A DNA stretch of 64,000 bases from Maratus speciosus (GCA_963932465.1 OZ010786.1:593143038-593207037), one strand, 5' to 3'; shown: positions 32,366-43,578, counted from the stretch's first letter. Translations and numbers: made by a program. Notes: generated from the sequence alone by a model not told the origin.

Positions 32366-32541
32366 CAGGGTTCGTACGGGTACCGTTATTTTCAAGGCTC
32401 AATATCAGAATTTTTTATAGAAAAATAAATCCAGTTTAAACGGTCGAAATTTCACCTTATTTCAGCAGAGATTTTCCATAAGAAAATACTGGTACCGAAG
32501 AATTTCTAAGCCTGACAATTCAAGCACCCGTACGAACCCTG
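32366..32541. mobile_element. MITE with CAGGGTTCGTACGGGT ends
   Basis: It starts CAGGGTTCGTACGGGTACCG and ends AGCACCCGTACGAACCCTG. ATTTA lies on both sides (32361-32365, 32542-32546), a possible 5-bp duplication. Inside are CACCTTATTTCAGCAGAGAT and AAAATACTGGTACCG. A second copy is at 33545-33722 in the opposite orientation. Confidence 0.75.
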
Positions 32542-32576
32542 ATTTAATGTTACATTTAATGGTGATTTATTGATTT

Positions 32577-32787
32577 AAAACCCCTTGAGGGGCGGTGGGA
32601 TATATTTTATCCCACTTACGATTAATGAAGATTTTCACCAGAAAACTTTTATTAAATTTTATTTTCCTAACTTTGGTGGAGAAAAGTCGTAAAATTGCGT
32701 TACCTTATTTTTCAATAAATCTTTATGCAGATTCCAGTGTGAATTCGACATTACAGAAACACAATTACTTGCCCCTCAAGGGGTTAA
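32577..32787. mobile_element. TTAA MITE, CCCCTTGAGGGGC family
   Basis: CCCCTTGAGGGGCGGTGGGA on the left and TTGCCCCTCAAGGGGTTAA on the right bound it. The right TTAA (32784-32787) is intact and the left reads TTAAAA. Other members lie at 34627, 43579, 60733 and 60928. The 74-codon frame 32595-32819 lies within it and is not a gene. Confidence 0.75.
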
Positions 32788-33151
32788 GTAAATTAAATGT
32801 CAGTTCATTTAAGTTATGAGATTTCACAAGATTTTCAAGTTATTAGTGACAAAAGCTTTTAAGCAATTTACTATTTGAGGTTGCATCGAATTTTCTTAAA
32901 CATGAGAGTATCATATACCAGGTGATTATAAAATAAAAAGTTGCTACATTTTGCTCACCGAACAACCATACCATACAAGGTAACGAGACGCTAATTGGGA
33001 ACTGATTACTTTATGGCATGTGCTCGACAGTGAGGTAAAGACCTGCAATCGAGCTCTCATATTTATGGTTACAATTATAACCATTTTTAGTCTTATTCCG
33101 CAGTCAAAACACCAAGGAAATGAGACATAATATAAATCGTATTGCAATCAA

Positions 33152-33240
33152 TCATTAGTTGGTTCAGAGGTAATGTCTCCAGTTTCAAAACGTGAGATCC
33201 AACGTTCAAATCCAGTCGATTCCATTGTGTCAGACATACA
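33152..33240 (+). ncRNA. probable tRNA-derived SINE head
   Basis: GTTGGTTCAGAGGTAATG resembles a polymerase III A box, and ACGTTCAAATCCAGTCGATT a B box, with spacing like a tRNA (about 40 bp). The sequence resembles a degenerate tRNA but cannot be folded as cleanly as 10535-10605. No poly-A tail or target duplication was established. Confidence 0.45.
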
Positions 33241-33544
33241 TCACCTCTCTCCTATTTTTAATTTTTTTTAATACACAAATCAGTATTTGAGTATTCCGAG
33301 AGTAGAGTAAAATCACTATAAAATTCTCCGTATTATTATCTTAAGAAAGTGTTTTAATGTAATTAAGTTTTTTGCCTGAATATTAAAATTGAAGCAAAAA
33401 ATAAATCTAAATTTTAAATTTATTTAATTTGCATCCAAGTATTATTATTATTATTTAGTTATTTCGCTAAATTAAGTAAATAGAACGAGCCCATCAGATG
33501 GTATAAAAATGTAATGAGTTATTTAAAAAATATGAAACTTACAT

Positions 33545-33722
33545 CAGGGTTCATACGGGTGCTTGAATTTCATGACTAAGAAATTCTTCGGCAACAATAT
33601 TTTGTTATGGAAAATGCCTCCTGAAATAAGGCGAAATTTCGTCCGTTTAAACTAGATTTATTTTTCTATAAAAAATATTCTGATGCTGGTCCATGAAAAT
33701 AACGGTACCTGTATGAACCCTG
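33545..33722. mobile_element. second copy of CAGGGTTCGTACGGGT MITE
   Basis: The ends CAGGGTTCATACGGGTGCTT and TACCTGTATGAACCCTG match 32366-32541 in reverse. Internal GAAATAAGGCGAAATTTCG and AAACTAGATTTATTTTTCTA align with it. No clean target duplication was seen. Confidence 0.75.
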
Positions 33723-33894
33723 ATACATTTTTTGGATATTTTTCAATAGTTGAGACATAATTATTCAGGCTCTAAACTTTTAAAACAAATCATTACTAAT
33801 AATATTTTCTAATACATTTCTTAATAAAACAAAGACTGTAAAAGAACAAATGAAAGGTCAAACTTTAAATTTACATAAAATATATTTAAGTATC

Positions 33895-33975
33895 ATCATT
33901 ATTATTATTATTTGTTTAATTATTATTATTATTTAATTAATTATTATAATTATTTACTTATTATTATTATTTTAA
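33895..33975. repeat. ATT/TTA simple repeat
   Basis: Impure ATTATTATT and TTAATTATT units run through this stretch. Confidence 0.75.
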
Positions 33976-34194
33976 TTAAAAAATAATTATATACATAAAA
34001 GTGTGTAAAAATACAATGAGTTATTAAAAGAATATGAAAAATGCAACATATTTCAGATAATTTGCATTATTGAAGCACTAAATTAAAAAAAAATCATTAC
34101 TAATAATATTTTATGACATATCACAATAAAACAAAAGTCTCTCAGAGCAACAAAGTAAAGATCAATTCTAAAGCTCACGTAATATGCATTTAAG

Positions 34195-34344
34195 CATAGC
34201 TGCCTACTATTCTGCTTTTTTATAACACTAAAATTTAATAGAACTTTTTCGCTTATTTTAGCGGCAGATTACGGCGATTTTAAAGGTTAAAATTTACAAT
34301 AAAATTTTTGTGGTACAAAAAACTCGTAAGATGTTGCAGATATG
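34195..34344. mobile_element. CATAGCTGCC MITE, second copy
   Basis: CATAGCTGCCTACTATTCTG to ATGTTGCAGATATG, related to 15525-15673 and 40302-40451. ATTTAAG precedes and ATTTAAA follows it, a possible decayed short duplication. The interior AGCGGCAGATTACGGCGATT is nearly identical to the copy at 40302. Confidence 0.65.
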
Positions 34345-34429
34345 ATTTAAATATAATAATTATTTTTATTATCTATTTATGATTATTATTATTATTAATT
34401 TAATAACGAGAACTACGTACAAATATATA

Positions 34430-34520
34430 AAATGTAATGAGTAATAAACGGGTATAATTAGCATTATTAATATAATGAGTATAAAACGGGTATAATGAGT
34501 ATTATTAATATAATGAGTAT
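34430..34520. repeat. about 55-bp tandem duplication
   Basis: AAACGGGTATAATGAGTATT-type units (ATTAATATAATGAGTATA plus AACGGGTATAA) repeat two to three times just before the third unit of the larger duplication. Confidence 0.65.
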
Positions 34521-34626
34521 ATAACGGGTATAAAAATATAATGAGTTATTAAAAGAATACGAAAAATGCAACATTTTTCAGATAATTTGCAATATTGGAG
34601 ACTCATTTACCGAAACCCTGCACCCT

Positions 34627-34841
34627 CAAAACCCTTTGAGGGGCAAGCAGTTGTGTTTCTATAATGTTGAACTCCCACCGGAAATTTGGAAATGTTTTAT
34701 TTTAAAATAAGGAAAATCAATTTTTCAAATTTTTTTTTCCACCAAAGTTATAAAAGTAAAACTTTATTAAAATTTCATTGTGGAAATCTTAATTAAAATT
34801 AGGTGGGATATAATATACCTCACCGCCCCTCAAGGCGTTAA
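34627..34841. mobile_element. TTAA MITE, CCCCTTGAGGGGC family, reverse orientation
   Basis: ACCCTTTGAGGGGCAAGCAG on the left and CACCGCCCCTCAAGGCGTTA plus A on the right, with TTAA at 34838-34841. The left TTAA is lost. It has the same interior as 32577-32787 read in reverse. Confidence 0.65.
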
Positions 34842-35208
34842 AAACAAACCTTTCCTAATAATATTTTCTGGCATATTTCGCATTGTAAAATATATATATA
34901 TATATATATTTATCAAAGCAACAAATTAAAGGACCCAAACTGAACGTGTTCTAGTTTTATTCTTAGAAGCTTCAAGTTCCTGAAGTGGAAATAAAGTGAC
35001 AAGGAATTTCACTAAAAGGAAATCTTTTCTTACATTTGGAAGAATATGGACGAAAGAGAAAAAAATATTTAGAGAATTCTTGTCACATGGTTTTAGATTG
35101 TTCAACGCATTACATACTTGTAAGTTTCGGGTTATTTTTATGGAATAAACACACTACAGATAAATTTCATAGTGTTGGAGCTCAGAATAAAATCTATAAA
35201 TTAAAATA

Positions 35209-35222
35209 GGGGGGGGGGGGGG
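35209..35222. repeat. poly-G tract
   Basis: About 14 G residues abut the left end of the next element. Such tracts recur in this window next to or within elements (24408, 60829, 61022 and each satellite unit at 45-49 kb). Confidence 0.8.
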
Positions 35223-35881
35223 CTAGGGAGGGTTGACCAACTTTTTACAAGATGATTTTTTATTTTTTAAATATTGAACGTAGAATAAAGTTTTATACAT
35301 CATTTTATTCGTTATACAATCAGTTATCAAAATAAAATTGCTACATAAGTGTAACATATAAGAAATTTGAAAATGATTGATTTTAATGATGAAATATAAT
35401 GGGTCAAGGCTCTCCACATACGGGAGGGTTGACCCACTCTATGGGAGGCTTGACCCACTTTATTTTATATTGCACTATTTGTGAAGAGAAATAAAATCAG
35501 TTTAAAAAAAGCAAAATAACTGAATTCTACATGCTTTGATAATTATAATAAAAAAAAATATATTTTTTTAATATGAGGCTTAAACAAATTTGTTAAGGCG
35601 CAGTCGCAAGTCAGAGGAGAAAAATTTTATTTTAAACACGATTTTGTCTGAGCATGTATAATTGTACAGCAGGGAAAATAAAATTGTAACATTTAAGGCA
35701 GTATTCTTTTAGAGACAGATTCCGTTTTCACAGTGTTTCATGTAATTATGTCAGAATTTAGGAGCCACAGTCCCGATTTTTTTTATCTCCTTGTTCTATT
35801 TTTTTGTGACACTCGATCTGACATCTCTAGTTGTGAAGCACCGCATGAGTACTTAATTTATCATTAACATGATTTAAACCT

Positions 35882-36198
35882 TTAACCCCCTCGCTTCGCA
35901 ACCCGTGAGTTTCTCGGGTAACGTAAAAGTAGAAAAAAATGCGCAACCCGAGATTTCATCGGGGATGCATTTTTTCCGTCTAATTAACCCTCCTTGATCA
36001 TTCCCACCAGTTACTTTTTACGGTAAATTTTGCCTTACCTAAACGGAGCAATTTCTCAATTAAATCATATGAAAATTTCTGTTTTGAAAAACCGGTGGCA
36101 AAATAATAAAAATTCTTAAAAGACACTCGTCGCGAAGGAATTAAGTACGAAATTTTTGAAGCTATTTTGATAAAACAATTACGCAGCGAGAGGGTTAA
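35882..36198. mobile_element. TTAA element with CCCCCTCGCTTCGC ends
   Basis: TTAACCCCCTCGCTTCGCAA and TTACGCAGCGAGAGGGTTAA bound it, with TTAA edges. Internal inverted GTTTCTCGGG / CCCGAG segments and CACCAGTTACTTTTTACGG / AAAACCGGTGGC blocks are present. The 129-codon minus frame (35998-36387) spans this element and half of the following palindrome and is therefore rejected as a gene. Confidence 0.7.
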
Positions 36199-36618
36199 GG
36201 GGCAAAGTACTTTCAGTACTAAAATGTTGAAATAATTGACTATCTTAATATTTGGAAATTTTTCCAGAGAGAAACATTCGCCTTGAATACAATATTTCAA
36301 ATGAAAATCAAATTTCAAATTATTTTTGCTTAAAAGGCGCAAAGACCAACTTAGTGAAAAATATTCCATGCCGGGAATATTTTTCACTAAGTTGGTCTTT
36401 GCGCCTTTTAAGCAAAAATAATTTGAAATTTGATTTTCATTTGAAATAATTGACTATCACCGGAATTTATGAACAAATTTATTTAGAAATAAGAAAAAGG
36501 CTATCTTTCACATACATATTAAATGAAGAGATTTTACCAAAATTCTGGTGTCATTCTGATGTTTCGGAATTGAACTTAAGTGGTTTTATAAACATACCAC
36601 TGCCCCTCAAAGGGTTAA
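36199..36618. other. remainder of a CCCCTCAAAGGG TTAA element around the palindrome
   Basis: The right end CACTGCCCCTCAAAGGGTTAA (TTAA 36615-36618) is the same terminus as 32577-32787. The expected left end is not clear, because TTAAGGGGCAAAGTAC at 36195 is only loosely similar. The palindrome and its flanking direct repeat may have formed within this element. The 111-codon frame 36450-36785 has hydrophobic, compositionally AT-driven residues and no recognisable domain. Confidence 0.4.
36293..36448. repeat. perfect palindrome, 75-bp arms and 6-bp spacer
   Basis: The arms 36293-36367 and 36374-36448 are exact reverse complements around ATGCCG. The left arm ends TGAAAAATATTCC and the right begins GGAATATTTTTCA. 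An 18-bp direct repeat TTGAAATAATTGACTATC stands at 36227-36244 and again at 36441-36458, overlapping the end of the right arm. The absence of any arm mismatch indicates a very recent event. The 65-codon plus frame 36252-36449 is a palindrome artefact. Confidence 0.9.
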
Positions 36619-36879
36619 GACTGCTGCTTTCATCCTTTGTAGTCTTTCCCACTGTTTCTATTTACCTATTGCAAACAGTACTTAAATGGAAAATGTTCCT
36701 ATCAACTTTCCCATTCATTACAATTTTTCACATTCTTCTACAGTCAGTTTTAAACATTTTCTATTCCATCACCCCATTTTCCTGAAGCTTTGCAGAAAAA
36801 AATGTGCATTCTTTTATGTATAAACCATTAACTTATCATTACGCACAGTGTATAATAAAAGATTTCCAAAACCACTTCA

Positions 36880-37092
36880 TTAACACTAGAAAGCCCGCGA
36901 GCAGTCATTTTGACTGCTACCAAATGAATATATCTCGGTTCGAACCATATATATTTTTTTTTATACAACTAATTTAATAGATACCAAGAAATAAAACTAG
37001 TTAAATGAATAAGTTAATAATTTAAAATAAAGGTTCTGGTGTGAAATATTTTTCTAAAATTTGAGTAAAATTCTCGGTCTCTCTAGTGTTAA
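36880..37092. mobile_element. piggyBac-type MITE, reverse orientation
   Basis: TTAACACTAGAAAGCCCGCG on the left, TCTCTAGTGTTAA on the right, TTAA at both edges. The subterminal palindrome AGCAGTCATTTTGACTGCT is near the left end, so orientation is opposite to 28826-29037. TTCTGGTGTGAAATATTTTT matches the family. Confidence 0.8.
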
Positions 37093-37508
37093 GGGAGCCT
37101 TGAGCATCTGGTACCCTCCCTCACATTTACTGGGTCAAGCCTCTCTACATTGACCTTTTATAAAGAATACCTCATTATTATGTTAAGCCTAACTTACTGT
37201 ACATTCTTTATGCTTGGAATGAAAGCTCGATATTTCTGCATTACTTTAAACCTAATTGCTTAAATTTCTGTGATATAATTTATTTGAAAAATGCTTACAA
37301 AATATTTCTAAAAAAACACAATTTTTAGGGTCAAAGCGCCTCACAATTGATTTTTTCCGCACTTATTTCGATTATCTGTATAAAACAGAGACTGTTGTTT
37401 GAGTATTCCGGTAGCTTTGATTGACACCTATTGATAAAACTCTGAAATTCTTTTAAATATGAAAACTGATAGGTGGGTCAAGCCTCCCGTATGTTCAACC
37501 ATCCCTAG

Positions 37509-38904
37509 TCTCCTCTGTGTATATATTATATAGAAGATTAGTAATTGTTTTGAAAAGGACAGGAAAAAAATTATTATTATTTAACAAAAAATAAAACAAA
37601 TGTGCATTTTAGTGTCCTGCGTGGTTCGAGTATTCAAAATCATCCAGAAACTAGAATCGAATAAGACAAAAAATAGCATTATCCTGAAATCCGACCCAAT
37701 CCAAAACACTTCATCCCAAACTCGACTGAGCGCGAAATACTTGAACTCAAACCCAAATCGAATTTGAAATGGACAGTGATTATTTGATATTTTGATACAT
37801 TAATGGAAAAATAAAAGTTTGCAACTTTCTCTCTAATATCAATTTTATCTTTTATGTTTAAAAATGTATATATATGTGACATAACTATATTTTCAATGGT
37901 AGTAAGAAAATATCAAAAATTGTTTTCGACAACTACATTTGTGTTTTTTTCAAATTAAAAAAATAGTATGTTCCGGAAATTGTTTATTTAAATCGGTGGG
38001 ATGCCACAAAATCATTTATTTTTGTAATTTTTTAAATTATTAACTTCGCAATATTTCGTTAATTTATGTGTTTCGCAAAATAGTGCATAACCATTAAATA
38101 TGATTTGAAATATAATTTACATTATTGAGCATTGTTAAATTACACTGAAATAAATAAATATGAATTCAAAACCACAGAATTCGTATTTAAAAATACTTTC
38201 ATTGAGATAACTTTCGCAAATATGAAAACGGTTAATAAAACTTTTTAATAGTAGTATTTACTAAAGTATTCCGGTGTAAAAATGCATTATTTTAAATATG
38301 TTGTGATGATAGTGACATCTGTGTTAAAAGTTTTTAAATTAAAATTCTTTTCTTGTTCGTAACTTTTGATGTTAACAATGAAGCATTAAATTATTTTTGT
38401 TTAGTATCAAAATTTCGGAATATTTAAAGATTAACAACTTCGAAAAAAACAACAATATAGCATGACATTGTATCGACAGGCTATAAAGTGAAAACTATAA
38501 AAAAATTCTTAAAAGTATAGTTTTTCTTTTGTTAACATCTCATTCTAAGCTCCTCAACGTTAATCAAAATCGCATGTTTTTTACTGCTAACATGTCATCC
38601 TATCTTCTTCAACGTTAATAATAATCACCAGTTCTTTCCAGTTTAAAGTGAATCAATTTTTAAGGAACTTGACATTTAACAATTTTTGACTTGAACTTTT
38701 TTGCTTTTCCTTTACACACGTTTCAGAAACATGCGATTTGATATGAAATAAAAAATAATAATTGCACAGACATTTCGGATAAATCACATTTAAAAAAATA
38801 AAATATTTATTGATAAAAAGTGGAGTTTAAATGCGATTATACTTAAAAATTTATTTTATGTTTAATTTATTGATTTATATAATTTAAAGGTACTGCTAGT
38901 CTAA
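37509..38904. other. AT-rich stretch with nothing firmly recognised
   Basis: There is weak similarity between 38150-38260 (TTTAAAAATACTTTC) and the duplication at 40587-41360, which may be a third, older copy. There is no gene-like frame; the minus frame 37679-37882 has no recognisable domain. Confidence 0.4.
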
Positions 38905-39121
38905 TTAACCCCTTAATTCTCGCTCCCGAGATATTCTCGGGCTGTGTCTTTTACTCAAATTGTTTGATTCCCACCAGTTTTATAAAATAGTGAAATTGGC
39001 TATATTTTAGTATCGTTTTAGCTGTCATTAAATAAGGTGAATATTTCTTTTTCATAAAAGTGGTGCCAATAAGCAATTTGAATTATTCAACGGTAATTTA
39101 ATTCGAGCGTTAAGGGGTTAA
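38905..39121. mobile_element. TTAA MITE, TTCTCGCTCCCG family
   Basis: TTAACCCCTTAATTCTCGCT followed by CCCGAGATATTCTCGGG on the left, AATTCGAGCGTTAAGGGGTTAA-like sequence on the right. Double TTAA occurs at each end (38905 and 38913; 39110 and 39118). Inner CAAATTGTTTGATTCCCACC parallels 29206-29414. Confidence 0.7.
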
Positions 39122-39707
39122 AATGCTTTGCACAGTATATACATAATATATGATATTTTGCTTTATTTTTATATAAAGAGTTAATAAAATACTGAAAATA
39201 TTAATTTGAGTTGAATAATTTCCGTAATTAAAAATTTTTATTATATTTTTATGTAAACACTGAAGACAAACCTCTAAGCTTTTTCCAAATTTTTCAAAGT
39301 CAGTCGGTCTCTTTTCACATTAAACACAGTTATTGATGGGGTAGGATGTAGGTATATTATTTCATATATAAAAATGATTTTAATTGGTTGTTATTCTAAC
39401 AGGTATCAGATGGTACTTATTTTTATACGCTTCAAAAATAAAAGCTGTGGTTTTAAGCCACACAATTTATAAAACTATTTCTATCGAAAAAAACTTTAAT
39501 TACAGAGAAAAACGAAAATTATTTAAAAACTACAAACACGCAATTTATATTTTACAATCCTTCTTTTTAAATCCTAATACTTAAAAATGTCAACATTGAA
39601 CAGACATGCGTACTGCATACGCACTTTATCAAACAGAACAAATTGGTAGATTATAGATCTTTTCAGTCATTCAACACTGTTAAACTATTCAGACGTAATG
39701 TATACAA

Positions 39708-39897
39708 CAGGATTGCCAGTTTGGCCTCCAATTTTATTCTGAAATTTTAAAATCATACCGGAAACTTCGTAAGATTAATTGTTACTTAATGCTATCACTA
39801 AATGTTTCTCATTAAATAAAGCATAAAATATTATTCTTAATTTCTGGTATGAAATCGAAATTTCTGAATAGATTTGAAGGTCAAACCGGCAACCCTG
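39708..39897. mobile_element. hAT-type MITE (CAGGRTTGCC ends)
   Basis: The ends are CAGGATTGCCAGTTTGGCCT and AGGTCAAACCGGCAACCCTG. The flanks GTATACAA (39700-39707) and GTACACAA (39898-39905) match at 7 of 8 bases. The interior carries CATTAAATAAAGCATAAAA and TTTCTGGTATG blocks. Confidence 0.75.
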
Positions 39898-40014
39898 GTA
39901 CACAAATGGGAAATTCTGTTCTTATCCTCATAAAACTAAACGTCTGAATGACGTCTGATGCGACAGTCAAGCGTCAGCCACTGGTGATGCGCGCCGCCTG
40001 ATGGGACCATGAGA

Positions 40015-40300
40015 CTATTATTAAGAAAGTGGAATTGACATATCCTTAATATAGTGAAGCTTCAACTGTAACTGCTTTCGCACGGGTTCATTACCGAGGG
40101 GACAAACTTCAACCCGAAAATTTAAGTAGAAATTATCTCGATATTCAAATGCCTTATTAATGGCAAATTTAAGCCACAAATAATTGCAAAAACTAATATT
40201 CATTTTTACTGGTGGAAGCTTATTTCAACGTCAGTAGTTACGCCATATTGTGACAACCAAGACAACCTCCTGTCAGTGCCTGTGGAAATTAATAATACCT
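40015..40300 (+). repeat. interspersed repeat family, copy 3 (partial)
   Basis: AATATAGTGAAGCTTCAACT, TTTACTGGTGGAAGCTTA and CGCCATATTGTGACAACC match 14272-14850. It is shorter, lacking the second half. Short direct repeats of GACAGTCAA.CGTCAGCC..TGGTGATGC type lie on both sides (about 39965-40000 and 40528-40570). Confidence 0.65.
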
Positions 40301-40301
40301 G

Positions 40302-40451
40302 CATAGCTGCCAACACTTCCGCTTTTTCAGGACACAAAAATTTAATAGAAATTTTCGCCTTATTTAATCGGCAGATTACGGCGATTTATAAAGGTAAAAT
40401 TTACTATACAATTTTTGTGGTCTGAAAAAGCGTAAGATGTTGGCAACTATG
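40302..40451. mobile_element. CATAGCTGCC MITE, third copy
   Basis: CATAGCTGCCAACACTTCCG to ATGTTGGCAACTATG. TACCTG flanks both sides (40296-40301 and 40452-40457). The interior CGCCTTATTTAATCGGCAGA matches 34195-34344. The 61-codon minus frame 40376-40561 is not a gene. Confidence 0.75.
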
Positions 40452-40586
40452 TACCTGGACACCAATAAAAAGAAATAGAATTTTTTTGCCACATTTCTGT
40501 GAGAATTTTTCTGTGAACAAGGTGCTAATGGACAGTCAATCCTGACACGCCGGTGATGCACGCCGGCGTGAAAGTGTTAAAATATG

Positions 40587-41360
40587 ACTGAGTATTTATT
40601 GTAGTATTTTATCGTCAGGTTTGAAGTGGTTGAATAAAATTAAATAAATCTAAATTCAAAAGCAAAATAACTCACGTTTAAAAATACTTTCGCAATTACT
40701 TCTATCACAAATGATCGTAACAATGAGAGATGATAAGAAAATGAGAAAAAAAAATGTTTAAAAAGTGTTATAGAGGAAAAATTAAAATTCCGCACATTAA
40801 AGATATATATTAAAGGTACGTTTTATAAATTTAACTTTTTTTAGATATGTTTGGTTTTGGTTAGTGCAACATCATACATTATCTAATGATTCGAGCTATT
40901 TCATTTAAACATTTTTTAGTTGAAAGAAGTTTTCAAACCACTGTTTTTAATGACTTAAAGGCTTAAATTTTTCCTAATAGTCAGGAGCCTTATTTGAACC
41001 TTATATGAGTGAGATGTTTAAAAACATTTACTGTGTGTTTATTGTATTATTTTAACATCGGGTTTGAAGTGGTTGAATAAAATGAAATAAATCTAAATTC
41101 AAAAGCAAAGAACTCACACTTTAAAATACTTTCGTGATCACATCTATCACAAATGCGCGTAACAATGAAAGATAATATGAAAATGAGAGGAAAAAACGTT
41201 GTTTAGAAATTTTTTTACAGAGGAATAATTTAAATTCTCGCGCATTCAAAATATGTTATAAAAAGATATTGAAAATATGTTATATAAATATAACTTTTTT
41301 AGAGCTGTTTCATTTTGTTTTGTGCAAAATTATACAGTATCTAATCATTCAAGCTTTACA
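40587..41360. repeat. two-unit tandem duplication, ~445-bp period
   Basis: GGTTTGAAGTGGTTGAATAA occurs at about 40618 and 41059, followed in both by ATAAATCTAAATTCAAAAGC, CTATCACAAATG.CGTAACAA and a GTGCAA.AT.ATACA.TATCTAAT block. The divergence is noticeable, so it is not recent. No coding sequence is seen. Confidence 0.75.
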
Positions 41361-43096
41361 TTAAATATTATTTTTCAAATAAATAAATGTACAATGATGA
41401 TATAAAGAGTCTACTTAACGTACATGGAAAAATATAAATATATTATTTGATTACTGTAAACTACACTCTAATAAAATTCCATTCATAAAAGAAAGTTTTA
41501 ATCACGTTTGTGATTAAATTACTAAGTTCGTAAATTTGGAATGACTTAATTTATTATATAGAATTTTAGGACAGAGGAGATTCTTCATTGCATAAATTTG
41601 ACAGTATTGCTTAAATTTAGCGTTTCTTTTAAATAAATACATAGGATGAAAAATATGGAAAACTACAATATAATATGCTTTGAAAATTTCATTACTTTAA
41701 GCTAGAAATGCAAGTTTTCTTAGAGAAAGACTTCTTTCAAATACTGATTGCATTAATTGGATAGAATTGCATAAACTAAGAATTTCTATTAAATAAATAA
41801 TTCGGTTGCAAAGTATTGAAAAGTATTATATTATAGGTTTTCAAAATTTCAATACTCACATTTCAAATTATAACTTTTCTTACCGAAAGATTTAAATCTC
41901 TGTATTTTACATGTACATGAATTTTTCGCTATTTGCGAGATTAATGTTATTGCAATTTTTTTGCCGTTCCTCAAGAATTGTGTAGGCATTTAAATTCGCT
42001 ACCATTTAGGTAAAAACTGATTAAACTGTTAAAATTATATACACCAAAATAAACAAAGTTAGTTAATTTAGTATTCTTCGGATTTTCAGAAGTCTCAATT
42101 TCGAAAAATACTCTTTGCTATTTTTTTTTGTTATGTACTTTGTTTTCATAAAGATACGTTGCTATTTAAGTCCACTATTAAGAGAATAGCATAATTAGGT
42201 GTTGTAGGAATAATAAATTGACTCATTTATGTTATGTCATATTACTAATCCTTCATATCAACAACAAAACGCAATTCGTTATGCAAAACGTTTATTCTTT
42301 AAAGTATTCGGATAAAACTCTGAGAACTGGCCTTTATTATTGAATATCTCTAAAAATCTGTTTTATCTTAAAGGAGGTAACAATACATTATAATTATATT
42401 ATACTTCATTTATAGAGACATTGAGTGACATCAACATCTGGTGGCTCCATGCACTGTAATTCAAAATTTAGTTCAAGTTTTCGCATCAGATATCGCTGCA
42501 CGGTCTCAAGAATGCTGAAATTAATTAAAAAAACAATAGTCTTGTCATATTTCAATCGCTAAATATAATAATTAACCAACTTGAGATATCTTCATGCAGT
42601 TTTACATGCTAGTTCAAGCATTTTTGTAGTTTGAGATGGTGCAATGCTATCTATTGACGGAAATATGAACTGTTACAACAATACCCTTGATAAAATTTAA
42701 AAACCACCACATATAAATGTCACTTTTTTCATCTTCAAATGTAATATAAGTAATGAATTATTGAATTTTCGAACTGAGGTGTTTATTTATAGCAGCACTG
42801 TATTTTTATCGACAAGGGATTGCTTAGTAAATCACGCAGTTATTAGACACTTAGTCAGTCGGACTTTCTGACATAGCAGGCAATTTCTGACCATTTTTTT
42901 TTTCCAAAGTAAATCAATTATATTTCGAACCAGACATATTTAACCAATGAATGAAATAAAAAAATGTAAGACATGAACACCATATATTATAAAAATACAA
43001 TTTCTGGTTAATACATGCCTATTTGACTTGGGAAAAAGGCGAATGTTCGTCTGTGTAACATTATTTAAAAACTTTGTAGATTCAAGTTACCATTTT
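41361..43096. other. AT-rich stretch with nothing recognised
   Basis: There are no frames of interest, no clear inverted repeats and no RNA-like folds that I can support. Confidence 0.45.
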
Positions 43097-43327
43097 TTAA
43101 CCCCTTCCGACACAGGCAATTTTTGTTGTAAAATGATGAAATCATCGACTGACACCAGAATTTACATACGACTTTTTTAGAAATTAAAAACTTGTTACTT
43201 TACACTTTCATTGTTAATGCAAAATTTTATTAAAATATTCATAATTAAAATATTCTTGGTGCCGTTTGTAAGTTTGTAATTAAAATTAGGTATCCCGACC
43301 CGTGCACACTGTGCCGGAAAGGGTTGA
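43097..43327. mobile_element. TTAA MITE, relative of 10759-10976
   Basis: TTAACCCCTTCCGACACAGG to CACTGTGCCGGAAAGGGTTGA; the left TTAA is intact and the right has decayed to TTGA. ATCATCGACTGACACCAGAA and TAATTAAAATTAGGTATCCC correspond to the copy near 10.8 kb. Confidence 0.65.
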
Positions 43328-43578
43328 ATTGACTACTTTAGCAGCGCATACTTCAATTCTGAATATTTTAAGTAAGCGCTAAGAGACAAAATATGTAAAC
43401 TTTATAAAAACTACACTTTTATGTATATTGACTTTTTTTAATGTATGTAAACTTTAAAACTTATTCGTATTCCACCAAACAAATAATTTTAACTATTGAT
43501 TTTGCATTACATGTTCCAAAAAAGAAAGAACATTCTTAAGTATTTCAGAAGTATAATATGTGAAAGGTATAATGTATT

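Larger units (their letters stand above)
33485..34910. repeat. three-unit ~0.5-kb tandem duplication with MITE insertions
   Basis: AATGAGTTATTTAAAAAATATGAAA at about 33512, 34013 and 34540 begins related units that also share ATCATTACTAATAATATTTT and AAAACAAA blocks. The first unit holds the MITE 33545-33722, the second the MITE 34195-34344 and the third the TTAA MITE 34627-34841. ATT microsatellites (33895-33975) lie between. Quoted landmarks vary by a few bases among units. Confidence 0.6.
35220..37508. mobile_element. 2.3-kb TIR element with GGGAGGCTTGACCCA subterminal repeats
   Basis: The left end GGCTAGGGAGGGTTGACCAA and the right end TGTTCAACCATCCCTAGTC are inverted. The phrase GGGAGGCTTGACCCA or variants recurs near 35400-35460 and, inverted, near 37127-37150 and 37472-37487, so the subterminal regions carry several copies of one motif. 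That is often the case for transposase-binding sites. No transposase was found. Nested inside are TTAA elements (35882-36198, 36880-37092) and a perfect palindrome. The superfamily is unknown. Confidence 0.55.

Noticed and set aside
35998..36387. 129-codon minus-strand open frame, longest in the window
   Set aside because: It runs through a TTAA element and half of the 75-bp-arm palindrome; the repeated peptide is explained by the palindrome.
36450..36785. 111-codon open frame with hydrophobic residues
   Set aside because: It begins inside an element remnant next to the palindrome and crosses its TTAA end at 36618; composition explains the hydrophobicity.
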